In this document: piece by piece, positions 20,473 through 28,543 of the stretch
Numbering within the stretch: the first letter of the stretch is position 1
Layout of the letters: each line of letters starts with the position of its first letter
Source of the DNA: Thiothrix subterranea
GTDB taxonomy: Bacteria; Pseudomonadota; Gammaproteobacteria; Thiotrichales; Thiotrichaceae
Direction of reading: 5' to 3'
Length of the DNA: 64,000 bases
NCBI RefSeq assembly: GCF_016772315.1
Contig: NZ_CP053482.1
Location: 248,001 to 312,000, forward strand
The notes under the pieces: generated by a model
The model's database searches: none
What the model saw: only the letters and a program-made list of their open reading frames with translations
What the model was told of the DNA's origin: nothing
Program-made: the position numbers and the translations under genes

Positions 20473-20802
20473 ATGTCTAATGTTGATATTTCCAATCTCA
20501 GTGTTGCGGAACTTGAAAAACTCAAAGGCAGTATTGATAGTGCGATTGCCAATCGCCGTGACGGTGAATTGTTAAGTTTACGCGAAGCGATTGAAGACAT
20601 GGTTGAGCGTTCAGGCTTTACCCTTGAAGAAGTCATAGAAATCATGCAAGCGCGTCCTGTGAAAAAACGTATTGTTAAAGCAAAATACAGCAACCCTAAT
20701 AATCCTGAACAAACGTGGAGCGGTCGCGGTAGAAAGCCAGGTTGGGTTGAAGAATGGATTTCTACCGGTCATGACTTAAATGATTGCTTGATTCCTGAAT
20801 AA
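20473..20802 (+). CDS. H-NS family nucleoid-associated protein
   Basis: A 109-residue protein with a coiled N-terminal oligomerisation part (VAELEKLKGSIDSAIANRRD). The C-terminal DNA-binding domain is built around TWSGRGRKPGWVEEW (residues 81-95), the RGRKPxW hook that reads the minor groove of AT-rich DNA. H-NS-like proteins silence horizontally acquired AT-rich genes, which is relevant to the AT-rich island at 45.9-50.8 kb. The ATG at 20473 is preferred (AAAGGAAAGG ahead); a GTG three codons upstream overlaps that site. A strong terminator follows. Confidence 0.9.
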   Translation: MSNVDISNLSVAELEKLKGSIDSAIANRRDGELLSLREAIEDMVERSGFTLEEVIEIMQARPVKKRIVKAKYSNPNNPEQTWSGRGRKPGWVEEWISTGHDLNDCLIPE

Positions 20803-20825
20803 TTGCTGTTACAGCATACCTTAAC

Positions 20826-20855
20826 AAAAGCCTGAGAATCTCAGGCTTTTGTTTT
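20826..20855 (+). terminator. Intrinsic terminator after the H-NS-like gene
   Basis: A 12-bp perfect stem (AAAAGCCTGAGA / TCTCAGGCTTTT) followed by GTTTTT. It is a strong rho-independent terminator 25 bp after the stop codon. Confidence 0.9.
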
Positions 20856-21132
20856 TATCCACAAAGAATATGTTGTATTCAAACCACAGTTTGTTGCACA
20901 AAGCACAACTTCATGTTGCGTGCCTGACCTGCTCCATCCCAACAAACAAAAACACGCGATATGATGCAAAATGGTGCGAAGATATTTTGCCGATCCCAGA
21001 CATTTACTCTACTATTACCCGAATTCAATTACACCACGCTATAAAGATGACGGATTGTCTACTTGTAATGACACTCCTGCCGGAGCAGGCTACTGGCCCC
21101 TCCCCCGTGTGCAGGTTAGAGAGCGCCCAACA
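20856..21132 (+). other. Gene-free leader upstream of dsbD
   Basis: About 280 bp between the H-NS terminator and the dsbD ATG. The frame of dsbD stays open back to 20971, but the upstream codons are not protein-like and would push the signal peptide far from the N-terminus. I see no convincing promoter, riboswitch or repeat; the stretch probably holds the dsbD promoter and 5' UTR. Confidence 0.5.
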
Positions 21133-23421
21133 ATGAGAAAATTACTCTGCTTCCTGCTGTTGCTTATGGCTTCCATACAAGCTCATGCACTCAAGCAAGA
21201 AGACATGCTGCCACCAGACCAAGCCTTCAAATTCAAGGCTGAAGTCATTGCACCCGATAAAATCAAAGCCACTTGGGACATTGCCGAAGGTTATTACCTT
21301 TATCGTCAACGCTTTACATTTGAACCAGAAACCCCAAATTTAAGCTTTGCTCCCGCTACGTTCCCAACCGGCGAAAGCAAAAACGACCCTACTTTTGGTC
21401 AAACTGAGGTTTACCATAATCAGGTCGTGATTGAGATTCCGATTGAACGCGGTCAAACCCGTTCACAAGCACTGGAATTGGCACTCAAAGTCAAATATCA
21501 GGGGTGTGCCGATGCCGGTTTGTGTTATGCCCCTCAGAAAAAAACAGCTAAATTACAATTAGCGGCACTGGATAACACTACCGATAAAACGGCACCACCT
21601 GCCGCCAAAACAGCACCGCCTGCTGACGACGCCACACTGACCAACATTATTAAGCAGGCGCAAAAACCCGGTGCAGGCGGCGCAATGCCTGTCGATCAAG
21701 CCTTTGTATTCGAGCTAAGCGCCATCGATAAAGGCATGTTAAATGCGCATTGGATTATCCAGCCAGAACATCATTTATACCGCCCTAAAATCCAATTTAC
21801 CGTTAAAGAACCACAAGGTGTCACGCTCGGCGCACCTATTTTTCCAACGGGTAAAATAGTTGATGACGAATACTTTGGTAAGATCGAAGTATACGGTGAA
21901 GATATTGATGTCAAAATTCCCATACTGCAATCAACTGGGCTGAAAAAGCTGGTCGTAGAAACCGAATATCAAGGTTGCGCTGATAGCACCGGTGTTTGCT
22001 ACCCCCCCGTCAAACAAAGTCAGGAGCTAATTTTAACGGGTTTGCCCGATGCCAAACCACTTGCTGAGGGTGAAACCAATGCTGTGGTCAAAGCCCCTCT
22101 AAATCAACAAGATGCTTTGACACAACGCCTTGAAGACAGCTCATTATTACAGATCATTGCAATTACTTTTGGTTTAGGCTTATTACTGGCTTTCACCCCG
22201 TGTATTTTCCCGATGGTTCCCATTCTTTCAGGGATAATTGCTGGGTATGGCAACACTTCTTCGCGTAAAGCACTATGGCTTTCCGTTACTTACGTTATTT
22301 CGGGCGCTATTGCTTATGCGATTATTGGGTTTGTCTTTGGTTATTTTGGGCAAAACCTCCAAGCGGTACTGCAACATCCGATAGCCATCGGCTTAATGAG
22401 CGCCCTCTTTGTGGCGCTTGCCTTCTCCATGTTTGGCTTTTACGATTTACAGTTACCCAATAGCCTGCAAAGCCGTTTAAATGAAATCAGCAATAAACAA
22501 GAAAGCGGTAGCTTTGTTGGCGCTGCCATTATGGGCTTTTTGTCGACCTTGATTGTTGGCCCCTGTGCTGGCCCTGCTATTGCCGGTATTTTAACGTTTA
22601 TTACCCAAAGCAATAATGCGTGGTTAGGGGCAGCGGCTTTATTCTCACTCGGTATGGGCATTGGCGTACCGTTAATTCTCATCGGTGCATCCGCCGGTCA
22701 TCTGTTACCACGCGCGGGTATTTGGATGGATACCGTCAAAGCACTCTTCGGCATTATTATGCTGGGTGTGGCGATTTACATGCTCAGTCGCATTGTTTCC
22801 ATTGAAATTACCATGGCGCTTACCGGTATTCTGTTGGTTTCATCCGGTGTTTACATGGGCGCATTGGAGAAAATTGAAGAAGATGCCGGGGGCTGGGGTC
22901 GCTTCTGGAAAAGTACCGGTATGCTGCAATTATTCTATGGGGCATTGATCCTGCTCGGTTTATCTGCTGGCAGCACCAATTTGTTGCAACCGCTGAAAGG
23001 TATTTTTTCTGTCAGCACCGCCCCTGGTCAAACCACTGAAGCAGCTATCACTTTTCAACGGATTCAAAGTATTGACGCGCTAGAAACCGCGCTAAAACAA
23101 GCCAAATCACAACAACGCCCCGTCATGCTAGACTTCTATGCGGATTGGTGCAGTTATTGTCACACCATGGAAAAAACCACGTTCAAAGACCCAGCGTCTA
23201 TTAAAACGTTGGGAAATACACTCTTCTTACAAGTGGATGTTACTGACCAGACTGAAAATGACTTAGCATTGCAAAAGCGCTTCGATGTCATAGCGCCGCC
23301 TGCTCTGGTGTTTTTCAGTAATGCCGGGGAAGAATTACGGGCATTACGTCTGGTTGGTGATGTCACACCGGAGCAACTACGCTTACAAGCGACGTCCTTC
23401 ATGCAACAAGCGGCAAAGTAA
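21133..23421 (+). CDS. dsbD: DsbD thiol:disulfide interchange protein with duplicated N-terminal domain
   Basis: A 762-residue transmembrane electron carrier moving reducing power from cytosolic thioredoxin to periplasmic thiols. A signal peptide (1-19) is followed by two tandem DsbD-alpha domains. The first carries Cys125/Cys131 in KYQGCADAGLCYAP; the second carries Cys282/Cys289 in YQGCADSTGVCYPP. The eight-helix beta domain then carries Cys357 (AFTPCIFPMVPILSG) and Cys478 (VGPCAGPA). The C-terminal thioredoxin-like gamma domain has Cys673 and Cys676 in DWCSYCHTM. E. coli DsbD has only one alpha domain (about 565 residues in all), so the duplication is unusual, with a Pro/Ala/Lys-rich linker (about 150-180) between the copies. 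Confidence 0.93.
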   Translation: MRKLLCFLLLLMASIQAHALKQEDMLPPDQAFKFKAEVIAPDKIKATWDIAEGYYLYRQRFTFEPETPNLSFAPATFPTGESKNDPTFGQTEVYHNQVVIEIPIERGQTRSQALELALKVKYQGCADAGLCYAPQKKTAKLQLAALDNTTDKTAPPAAKTAPPADDATLTNIIKQAQKPGAGGAMPVDQAFVFELSAIDKGMLNAHWIIQPEHHLYRPKIQFTVKEPQGVTLGAPIFPTGKIVDDEYFGKIEVYGEDIDVKIPILQSTGLKKLVVETEYQGCADSTGVCYPPVKQSQELILTGLPDAKPLAEGETNAVVKAPLNQQDALTQRLEDSSLLQIIAITFGLGLLLAFTPCIFPMVPILSGIIAGYGNTSSRKALWLSVTYVISGAIAYAIIGFVFGYFGQNLQAVLQHPIAIGLMSALFVALAFSMFGFYDLQLPNSLQSRLNEISNKQESGSFVGAAIMGFLSTLIVGPCAGPAIAGILTFITQSNNAWLGAAALFSLGMGIGVPLILIGASAGHLLPRAGIWMDTVKALFGIIMLGVAIYMLSRIVSIEITMALTGILLVSSGVYMGALEKIEEDAGGWGRFWKSTGMLQLFYGALILLGLSAGSTNLLQPLKGIFSVSTAPGQTTEAAITFQRIQSIDALETALKQAKSQQRPVMLDFYADWCSYCHTMEKTTFKDPASIKTLGNTLFLQVDVTDQTENDLALQKRFDVIAPPALVFFSNAGEELRALRLVGDVTPEQLRLQATSFMQQAAK

Positions 23422-23510
23422 TCAGCATGAGTTAAGTTAATACTGCATACAATCGTCACACATATAAAACTGATGAAAATCAAACAAATAACGACAACAG
23501 GAGTTATTTC

Positions 23511-23687
23511 ATGCGTGATAACAAAGACTATTACACGGAACAAGAAGACGAAATCTTCCAGTTAGAAAAAACAGCCGTACACACAGATGGTAAAAAAACT
23601 AAACCACACGTGGTACGGCGCAATCTCGAAGACTACCTAGAGCGCAAAGCACTCGAACGCCGTCTAAAAGATGTATTTGAAGATTAA
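23511..23687 (+). CDS. Small PA3496-like protein
   Basis: A 58-residue protein with a good AACAGGAG ribosome site before the ATG. The N-terminal half is acidic (MRDNKDYYTEQEDEIFQLE) and the C-terminal half is basic-helical, with RRNLEDYLERKALERRLKD. The RRxLEDYLERK tail matches my memory of the PA3496 family of putative envelope-integrity proteins; no search was run. Its last 4 bp overlap the end of the convergent DUF533 gene. Confidence 0.65.
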   Translation: MRDNKDYYTEQEDEIFQLEKTAVHTDGKKTKPHVVRRNLEDYLERKALERRLKDVFED

Positions 23688-24352
23688 GGTGCAGAAACCG
23701 CCTCAGGCAATTGCAAGGCACTGCGCAAATCTTCCAAATACACTTGTTCTGCTTCGTTCGCACCGTCAATAATCGCTGCCGAGACCAGATAAATCTCTGT
23801 TGCCACGGCTAAATCATTATTGGCCAGTGCTGCAATTTGCTTAGCATCCAAAGGCTGTGCCAATTCATGCAGAATCATGTCATTGAGATCATCCTCGGCT
23901 TTGAGACCCGCTAATTGCTGACGAATACTGGCTAATTCAGCAGAATCGACATGCCCATCGGCTTTAGCCGCCGCAATCATGGCTTTCAACAGAATTTCAG
24001 CCGTTGCTTTAGGCGCAGGCGCTTCCAATAACGCGGGGTCATTTGCCGGAGCACTGCCAGTGCTACCCGCATTAACTTCCCATTGGCGATACATTTGATA
24101 AGCCAAACCGCCCAATGCTGCCAAGCTACCGACTTTAACGGCGGCTCCCGTTACCCGTCGCCCGGCGCTAGTTCCCAGCAATAAAGCAAGCACACCGGCA
24201 GCGGCGGCTCCCGTTTTCATGCCGGATAACATTTGCTCACGCTGCTCACCCTCCGCCGGAACACCGAGTTTTTGTTCGGCGATACTTTGGCCTTTTTGCG
24301 CCAATTCTTTGCCGGATTGCAGCATTTGATCTAAGAAATTTTTGGTATCCAT
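23684..24352 (-). CDS. DUF533 / TerB-like inner-membrane protein (YebE-like)
   Basis: A 222-residue protein. The N-terminal segment is helical (FLDQMLQSGKELAQKGQSIAE), followed by a glycine-rich hydrophobic stretch (about residues 46-88: GAAAAGVLALLLGTSAGRRV, then VGSLAALGGLAYQMYRQW). The C-terminal domain resembles the TerB fold (LLKAMIAAAKADGHVDSAELASI). This matches DUF533 proteins such as YebE, which are stress-induced but functionally undefined. It lies 10 bp downstream of hda on the same strand and may be the last gene of the pgsA-perM-hda operon. Confidence 0.8.
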   Translation of the reverse strand: MDTKNFLDQMLQSGKELAQKGQSIAEQKLGVPAEGEQREQMLSGMKTGAAAAGVLALLLGTSAGRRVTGAAVKVGSLAALGGLAYQMYRQWEVNAGSTGSAPANDPALLEAPAPKATAEILLKAMIAAAKADGHVDSAELASIRQQLAGLKAEDDLNDMILHELAQPLDAKQIAALANNDLAVATEIYLVSAAIIDGANEAEQVYLEDLRSALQLPEAVSAP

Positions 24353-24362
24353 CTCAATCTCC

Positions 24363-25079
24363 TTATTTTAACAATGATGTATTGGCATTCTTTTGCATGA
24401 CTTCACGGATAAATTCGCGCGTAATTTTACGCCCTCTGGTCAAGCTGGCGCTGTCCAACTGATCCAAGAGTGCCATAAGGGTAGTCATATTTTGTGGATA
24501 ATGCCGCTCAATATATTTCATGACGTGTTCAGATAATTCAAAACCCCGCTGGTGTGCACGCCATGCCATGGCTTGCAAGCATTGCCCGCCTTGCACTGGA
24601 TGCACCCGATAATCCGCGCTCCACAACAAACGTGACGAAAAATCGGGTAACACGCAAACCATTTCACGCGGATTAAGTCGGGATGCCATAATCAGCGGCT
24701 GATGATTCGTCCGGCACATATTGATCAAATTCATCAACGCCACTTCCCAATCACGCTGCCCAATCACGGCATCGAGTTCATCCACCGCGACCAAATGCTT
24801 GCCTTCGACACCGGCTAGCACACGAGTGCCGTATTGGGCGCAACTGCCTAGCGGTAAATAAGCCGCCATCAAACCGCGCTGATAATAGCGCTCACAATAG
24901 GCTTGCAGTAAATGTGATTTGCCAGCCTCGGTATCGCCCCACAAAAATATTTGCGGGAATTCGCGCTCAAAACCGTTTTTCAAAATACCCAGTAATTCAG
25001 CATTTTCAGGTGTTACAAAAAACGAACTGAAACGATGACCTTCGCGCATTCCCACGTTCAACGTCAGTTGTTGCGTCAT
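24363..25079 (-). CDS. hda: Hda, regulatory inactivator of DnaA
   Basis: A 238-residue DnaA-related AAA+ protein without the DnaA DNA-binding domain. The N-terminus has a clamp-binding-like QQLTLNV motif, as in known Hda, followed by a P-loop region with WGDTEAGKSHLLQAYC and a Walker-B-like HLVAVDELDAVIG. A sensor-type SRLNPREM comes next. With the sliding clamp, Hda stimulates ATP hydrolysis by DnaA and prevents over-initiation of replication. It overlaps the AI-2E/PerM gene by 4 bp, an order (pgsA-perM-hda) common in Gammaproteobacteria. Confidence 0.92.
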   Translation of the reverse strand: MTQQLTLNVGMREGHRFSSFFVTPENAELLGILKNGFEREFPQIFLWGDTEAGKSHLLQAYCERYYQRGLMAAYLPLGSCAQYGTRVLAGVEGKHLVAVDELDAVIGQRDWEVALMNLINMCRTNHQPLIMASRLNPREMVCVLPDFSSRLLWSADYRVHPVQGGQCLQAMAWRAHQRGFELSEHVMKYIERHYPQNMTTLMALLDQLDSASLTRGRKITREFIREVMQKNANTSLLK

Positions 25080-26197
25080 GCCTGTTCTTTCACCTCATTA
25101 CTGCCATCATCCAAGTCAATCTCGCCCAATGGCTCAGGGTTATCAATGCTATAAATGTCACTCTGTTTGTAAGTATCATGAATGTGCCGCATGATTACCG
25201 CCAATACCGCCGCCACCGGCAAAGCTAATAATACACCAAAAAAGCCAAACACTTGCCCACCAGCCAGCACCGCAAAAATCACCGTCACGGGATGCAAACC
25301 AATCCGCTCCCCCACCAATAACGGCGTTAGGATAGTGCCTTCAATCATCTGGGCAACCCCAAAAACGGCAAATACCCAAAACAGATCAAATACATCCTGT
25401 GTCTGGAATAAAATAGCAATACCCGCAATCGCCACCCCTACAATCAAACCAAGGTAGGGAACAAAACTCACCACGCCCGCGATCAAACCAATCAGCAAGG
25501 CAAATTCCAACCCCACCAGTGACAAACCAATCGAATAAATCACCGCCAATGCCAGCATCACCAACAATTGCCCACGCAAAAATGCGCCCAAAACCTCATC
25601 GGATTCACTCGCCAATTTAGCCATTAATGGCTCGATAGCACGCGGCAATAAATCGTCGATATACGCCACCATGCGATCCCAATCGCGTAACAAATAAAAC
25701 GTAATAATCGGAATCAACGCCAGATTTGCCACCCAACCCAGCACCACAAAACCTGATTTAGAAATGGTTTGAATCGCATTCCGAATAAACCCGCCTGTCT
25801 CTTTCCAATGCGTCGCAATCACGTTTTTAATCTGTTCGATTTCCAAAACACTGGTATCAACCCCGAATTTTTGGTTCAGATAAGGCCCCAAAACATTCAC
25901 TACCCAATCCAAGTAATTAGGGACTTTATTGATAAATAATTTGGTTTGCGTTTCCAGCACCGGTACCAAAAAGAGGAAAAACAGCAATAACAATAGAAAG
26001 ATGGTCACAAAAACCACCACTACTGACAATGTGCGTGACAATTTCCACGACTCAAGGCGATCAACCAGCGGATCCCCCAAATAAGCCAGAAATGCCGCCG
26101 CCAAAAAAGGGGTTAAAATCGGTGCAAGCACGTACAGCAAAGCCACCGCAATACTGCCTGTCGCCAACCAAAACCAGCGTCCACTATCGAGTATCAT
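25076..26197 (-). CDS. AI-2E/PerM family transporter
   Basis: About 373 residues with eight predicted membrane segments, including WFWLATGSIAVALLYVLAP, a TLSVVVVFVTIFLLLLLFFLF pair and a C-terminal GVLLALPVAAVLAVIM. It belongs to the AI-2E exporter family (PF01594). Members export autoinducer-2, move ions, or have unknown substrates; which applies here is unknown. The ATG at 26197 lies 11 nt after GGAGG and follows the pgsA stop directly. An ATG at 26215 inside the pgsA end is an alternative. The C-terminal tail is acidic. Confidence 0.85.
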   Translation of the reverse strand: MILDSGRWFWLATGSIAVALLYVLAPILTPFLAAAFLAYLGDPLVDRLESWKLSRTLSVVVVFVTIFLLLLLFFLFLVPVLETQTKLFINKVPNYLDWVVNVLGPYLNQKFGVDTSVLEIEQIKNVIATHWKETGGFIRNAIQTISKSGFVVLGWVANLALIPIITFYLLRDWDRMVAYIDDLLPRAIEPLMAKLASESDEVLGAFLRGQLLVMLALAVIYSIGLSLVGLEFALLIGLIAGVVSFVPYLGLIVGVAIAGIAILFQTQDVFDLFWVFAVFGVAQMIEGTILTPLLVGERIGLHPVTVIFAVLAGGQVFGFFGVLLALPVAAVLAVIMRHIHDTYKQSDIYSIDNPEPLGEIDLDDGSNEVKEQA

Positions 26198-26199
26198 CT

Positions 26200-26742
26200 T
26201 TACTGTTTCCTCCATGCATAGCGGCTCCACAGCAATACGTAGGCCAGCCCACTCATAACCGTTGTTACGGCTACTGCCCACTGCAAGCCCAGATTAAACC
26301 AACCCGGCAATGCGTAGATTGCCACGTGCAACAGCGTGGTTGCTAACAAAAAAATCTGCAATCCGGTGTTAAGCTTGCTGATTATCAACGGGCGCATCTC
26401 CAATTCACCCATTACTAGGCGATACACAATAGCACCTAACACAATCACCACGTCACGCCCGATAACCAAAACGATTAACCACCAAGGCAAACTGCCTTTC
26501 AAGCCAAACACGATAAACACAGACACCACAAATAACTTATCAGCCACCGGGTCAAGGATTGCCCCTAAGCGCGTGAACCAGCCGTAGCGCCGCGCCAAAA
26601 ATCCATCTAACGCATCGGACAAGCCCGCCAGCACCAACAATGCTAAGGCGTAGCCGTAAAAACCCTTCCATAGCAACCAACAAATCGGTGCAATAGAGAG
26701 GATACGAATCACTGTAATAATATTTGGAATTTGTTCCCGCAC
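26200..26742 (-). CDS. pgsA: CDP-alcohol phosphatidyltransferase, probably PgsA
   Basis: A 180-residue membrane enzyme with the complete CDP-alcohol phosphatidyltransferase signature: DALDGFLARRYGWFTRLGAI followed by LDPVADK, i.e. D-x2-DG-x2-AR-x8-G-x3-D-x3-D. The N-terminus REQIPNIITVIRILSIAPI is typical of phosphatidylglycerophosphate synthase, which makes the precursor of phosphatidylglycerol. Cardiolipin-synthase-type relatives cannot be fully excluded. It is first in the operon with the PerM-like and hda genes. Confidence 0.82.
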   Translation of the reverse strand: MREQIPNIITVIRILSIAPICWLLWKGFYGYALALLVLAGLSDALDGFLARRYGWFTRLGAILDPVADKLFVVSVFIVFGLKGSLPWWLIVLVIGRDVVIVLGAIVYRLVMGELEMRPLIISKLNTGLQIFLLATTLLHVAIYALPGWFNLGLQWAVAVTTVMSGLAYVLLWSRYAWRKQ

Positions 26743-26765
26743 GTTAAATCCATTTTTTATACAAA

Positions 26766-26787
26766 GAAGGCTCCTTGTGGAGCCTTC
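26766..26787 (-). terminator. Intrinsic terminator of the OmpA-family lipoprotein gene
   Basis: A 9-bp stem (GAAGGCTCC / GGAGCCTTC) with a 4-base loop. On the minus strand it is followed by TTTGTATAAAAAA. It lies downstream of the lipoprotein gene ending at 26841 and upstream of pgsA. Confidence 0.7.
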
Positions 26788-26840
26788 ATGATATAACGAA
26801 TTATAGTCTACGTGCCGGTTTTCCGACTATTGTGTTTGTA

Positions 26841-27485
26841 TTACTGCTGGACAGGGATCAAAGTAATTTCAACACGGCGGTTTTGCGCACGTCCATAATC
26901 ACTGCTGTTATCCGCGATAGGGCGGCTTTCGCCGTAACCGACCGCCTGCATACGTTGCGCATTGACGCCGGTACTCGCCATATAAGTACGCACGCTGTTA
27001 GCGCGTTGCTGTGACAATTGCAGGTTAGATGCGTCACTGCCAATATTATCGGTATGCCCAGCAATCTGCACGCGGGTTTCTGGGAATTGATTCAGGGTAT
27101 TCGCCAAACTATTTAGCACACCGTAAAACTGTGGCTTAACGGCTGCTTGACCGAAGTCAAACGTAATCGCATCTGGCATGGTGAGGACGATATTATTGTC
27201 CTGACGAGTCACTTCTACACCCGTGCCTTGCATTTGTTGACGCAACGCTGCTTCTTGCTGATCCATGTAGTTACCGATAGCCGCACCTGCTAAGCCACCA
27301 ACAACCGCGCCAGCAATGGTATGGCCTCTGTCTTTATCGCCGGTATTTTTACCAACAACTGCGCCACCGATAGCCCCAATCAAAGCGCCCTGTTGCGCAC
27401 GGGTTATTTCACCAGTAGGGCTACAACCCGCCATCAATGCCGCCGAAATACCACCAATCAACAGGGTACGCATGGAAATTTTCAT
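26841..27485 (-). CDS. OmpA-family lipoprotein with glycine zipper (YiaD-like)
   Basis: A 214-residue protein. The signal sequence MKISMRTLLIGGISAALMAG ends in an LMAGC lipobox, so it is a probable outer-membrane lipoprotein. A glycine-zipper domain follows (GALIGAIGGAVVGKNTG and AGAVVGGLAGAAIG). The C-terminal OmpA domain, about residues 95-214, has the peptidoglycan-binding residues in AGHTDNIGSDASNLQLSQQR and GYGESRPIADNSS...RRVEI. It would tie the outer membrane to the cell wall. The start at 27485 is preceded by GAGGTG. A terminator lies about 55 bp downstream. Confidence 0.9.
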   Translation of the reverse strand: MKISMRTLLIGGISAALMAGCSPTGEITRAQQGALIGAIGGAVVGKNTGDKDRGHTIAGAVVGGLAGAAIGNYMDQQEAALRQQMQGTGVEVTRQDNNIVLTMPDAITFDFGQAAVKPQFYGVLNSLANTLNQFPETRVQIAGHTDNIGSDASNLQLSQQRANSVRTYMASTGVNAQRMQAVGYGESRPIADNSSDYGRAQNRRVEITLIPVQQ

Positions 27486-27601
27486 AATAAACACCTCAAT
27501 AATTTATAATATACCGTCACGGGTTAGAACACGGTTAGCCCACAGAGTTCCCAATGACGATTGATTAGATTTTGACGCAATCCCATGACAGATACCAGCG
27601 T

Positions 27602-28258
27602 TTAGAAAGGAATTGGGCTGTTAATGCTCAAAACCTCCCCGGTGAGTGGGTGAGGGAAACTGATCCATACCGCGTGTAATAACAAACGCTGCGCCTGTAT
27701 GCACACGGTTGGACTCGCGTATAACTCGTCGCCCAATATTGGATGCCCCAACGCCTGCAAATGTACCCGCAACTGGTGTGTACGCCCAGTCAGCGGCTCA
27801 AGCGCAACGCGGCTGGTATCACTTGCGGTATCATAAGCAAGCACTTGATAACGGGTACACGACAGTTTGCCTAACACAAAGCTGACCATCTGGCGTGGAC
27901 GGTTAGGCCAGTCCGTCAACAGCGGCAAGTTGATTTCACCACGGGTAGGCGAAACTTGCCGCGCAACCACGGCTTCATAACGTTTATGCACTTGGCGGGT
28001 TTGAAACAGGATGCTTAAGGCACGTTCCATCACCTTGCCACGCGCCATTACCATAATGCCGGATGTTCCCATATCGAGGCGATGAACGATGAGTGCATCA
28101 GGAAATTCGGCTTGCACACGAGCAATCATGCAATCCTGCTTATCATCACCACGACCGGGAACTGAAAGTAAACCAGCGGGTTTATCAACCACAATGAGAG
28201 ATTTGTCGAGATAGAGGATTCGCAAGCCGGTATGGGTGGGAGGAGTATAATCAATCAC
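27602..28258 (-). CDS. rluA: RluA-family pseudouridine synthase
   Basis: About 218 residues from a GTG at 28258; a TTG at 28282 is the alternative. The catalytic Asp lies in LIVHRLDMGTSGIMVMAR, and the C-terminal motif is LTGRTHQLRVHLQALGHPILGD. The short form lacking an S4 domain, and the DKPAGLLSVPGRG opening, fit RluA, which modifies 23S rRNA U746 and tRNA U32, rather than RluC or RluD. It lies just downstream of the tRNA-Leu gene on the same strand. Confidence 0.86.
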   Translation of the reverse strand: MIDYTPPTHTGLRILYLDKSLIVVDKPAGLLSVPGRGDDKQDCMIARVQAEFPDALIVHRLDMGTSGIMVMARGKVMERALSILFQTRQVHKRYEAVVARQVSPTRGEINLPLLTDWPNRPRQMVSFVLGKLSCTRYQVLAYDTASDTSRVALEPLTGRTHQLRVHLQALGHPILGDELYASPTVCIQAQRLLLHAVWISFPHPLTGEVLSINSPIPF

Positions 28259-28316
28259 AGAAAGCCTATATGCTAGACGCAAAAAAGGCCAGTTATTGCT
28301 AACTAGCCTTTAAACC

Positions 28317-28403
28317 TGGTGCCGGGAAGAGGACTCGAACCTCCACGGGGTTGCCCCCACTAATACCTGAAACTAGCGCGTCTACCAATTCCGCCATCTC
28401 GGC
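28317..28403 (-). tRNA. tRNA-Leu (anticodon CAG)
   Basis: An 87-nt class II tRNA read on the minus strand. It starts GCCGAGATGGCGGAATTGG and has the long variable arm of tRNA-Leu, a GGTTCGAGTCC T-arm and an encoded CCA end. The anticodon loop TTCAGGT gives anticodon CAG. Confidence 0.95.
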
Positions 28404-28543
28404 AATTCATAAAGCTGCAATGCCTTGTGAGAGGCGAAATATATAGAGCTTGCGGCATCTTGTCAAACACCAAACCGCGTTTTTATTACATTTTTTTGGT
28501 ACACTGCACCCATACGAAAAGACAAACCACACAAGGACACAAT

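Noticed and set aside
28317-28403. The tRNA-Leu gene as an attachment site of an integrated element
   Set aside because: No integrase, no repeated tRNA 3' end and ordinary core genes on both sides.
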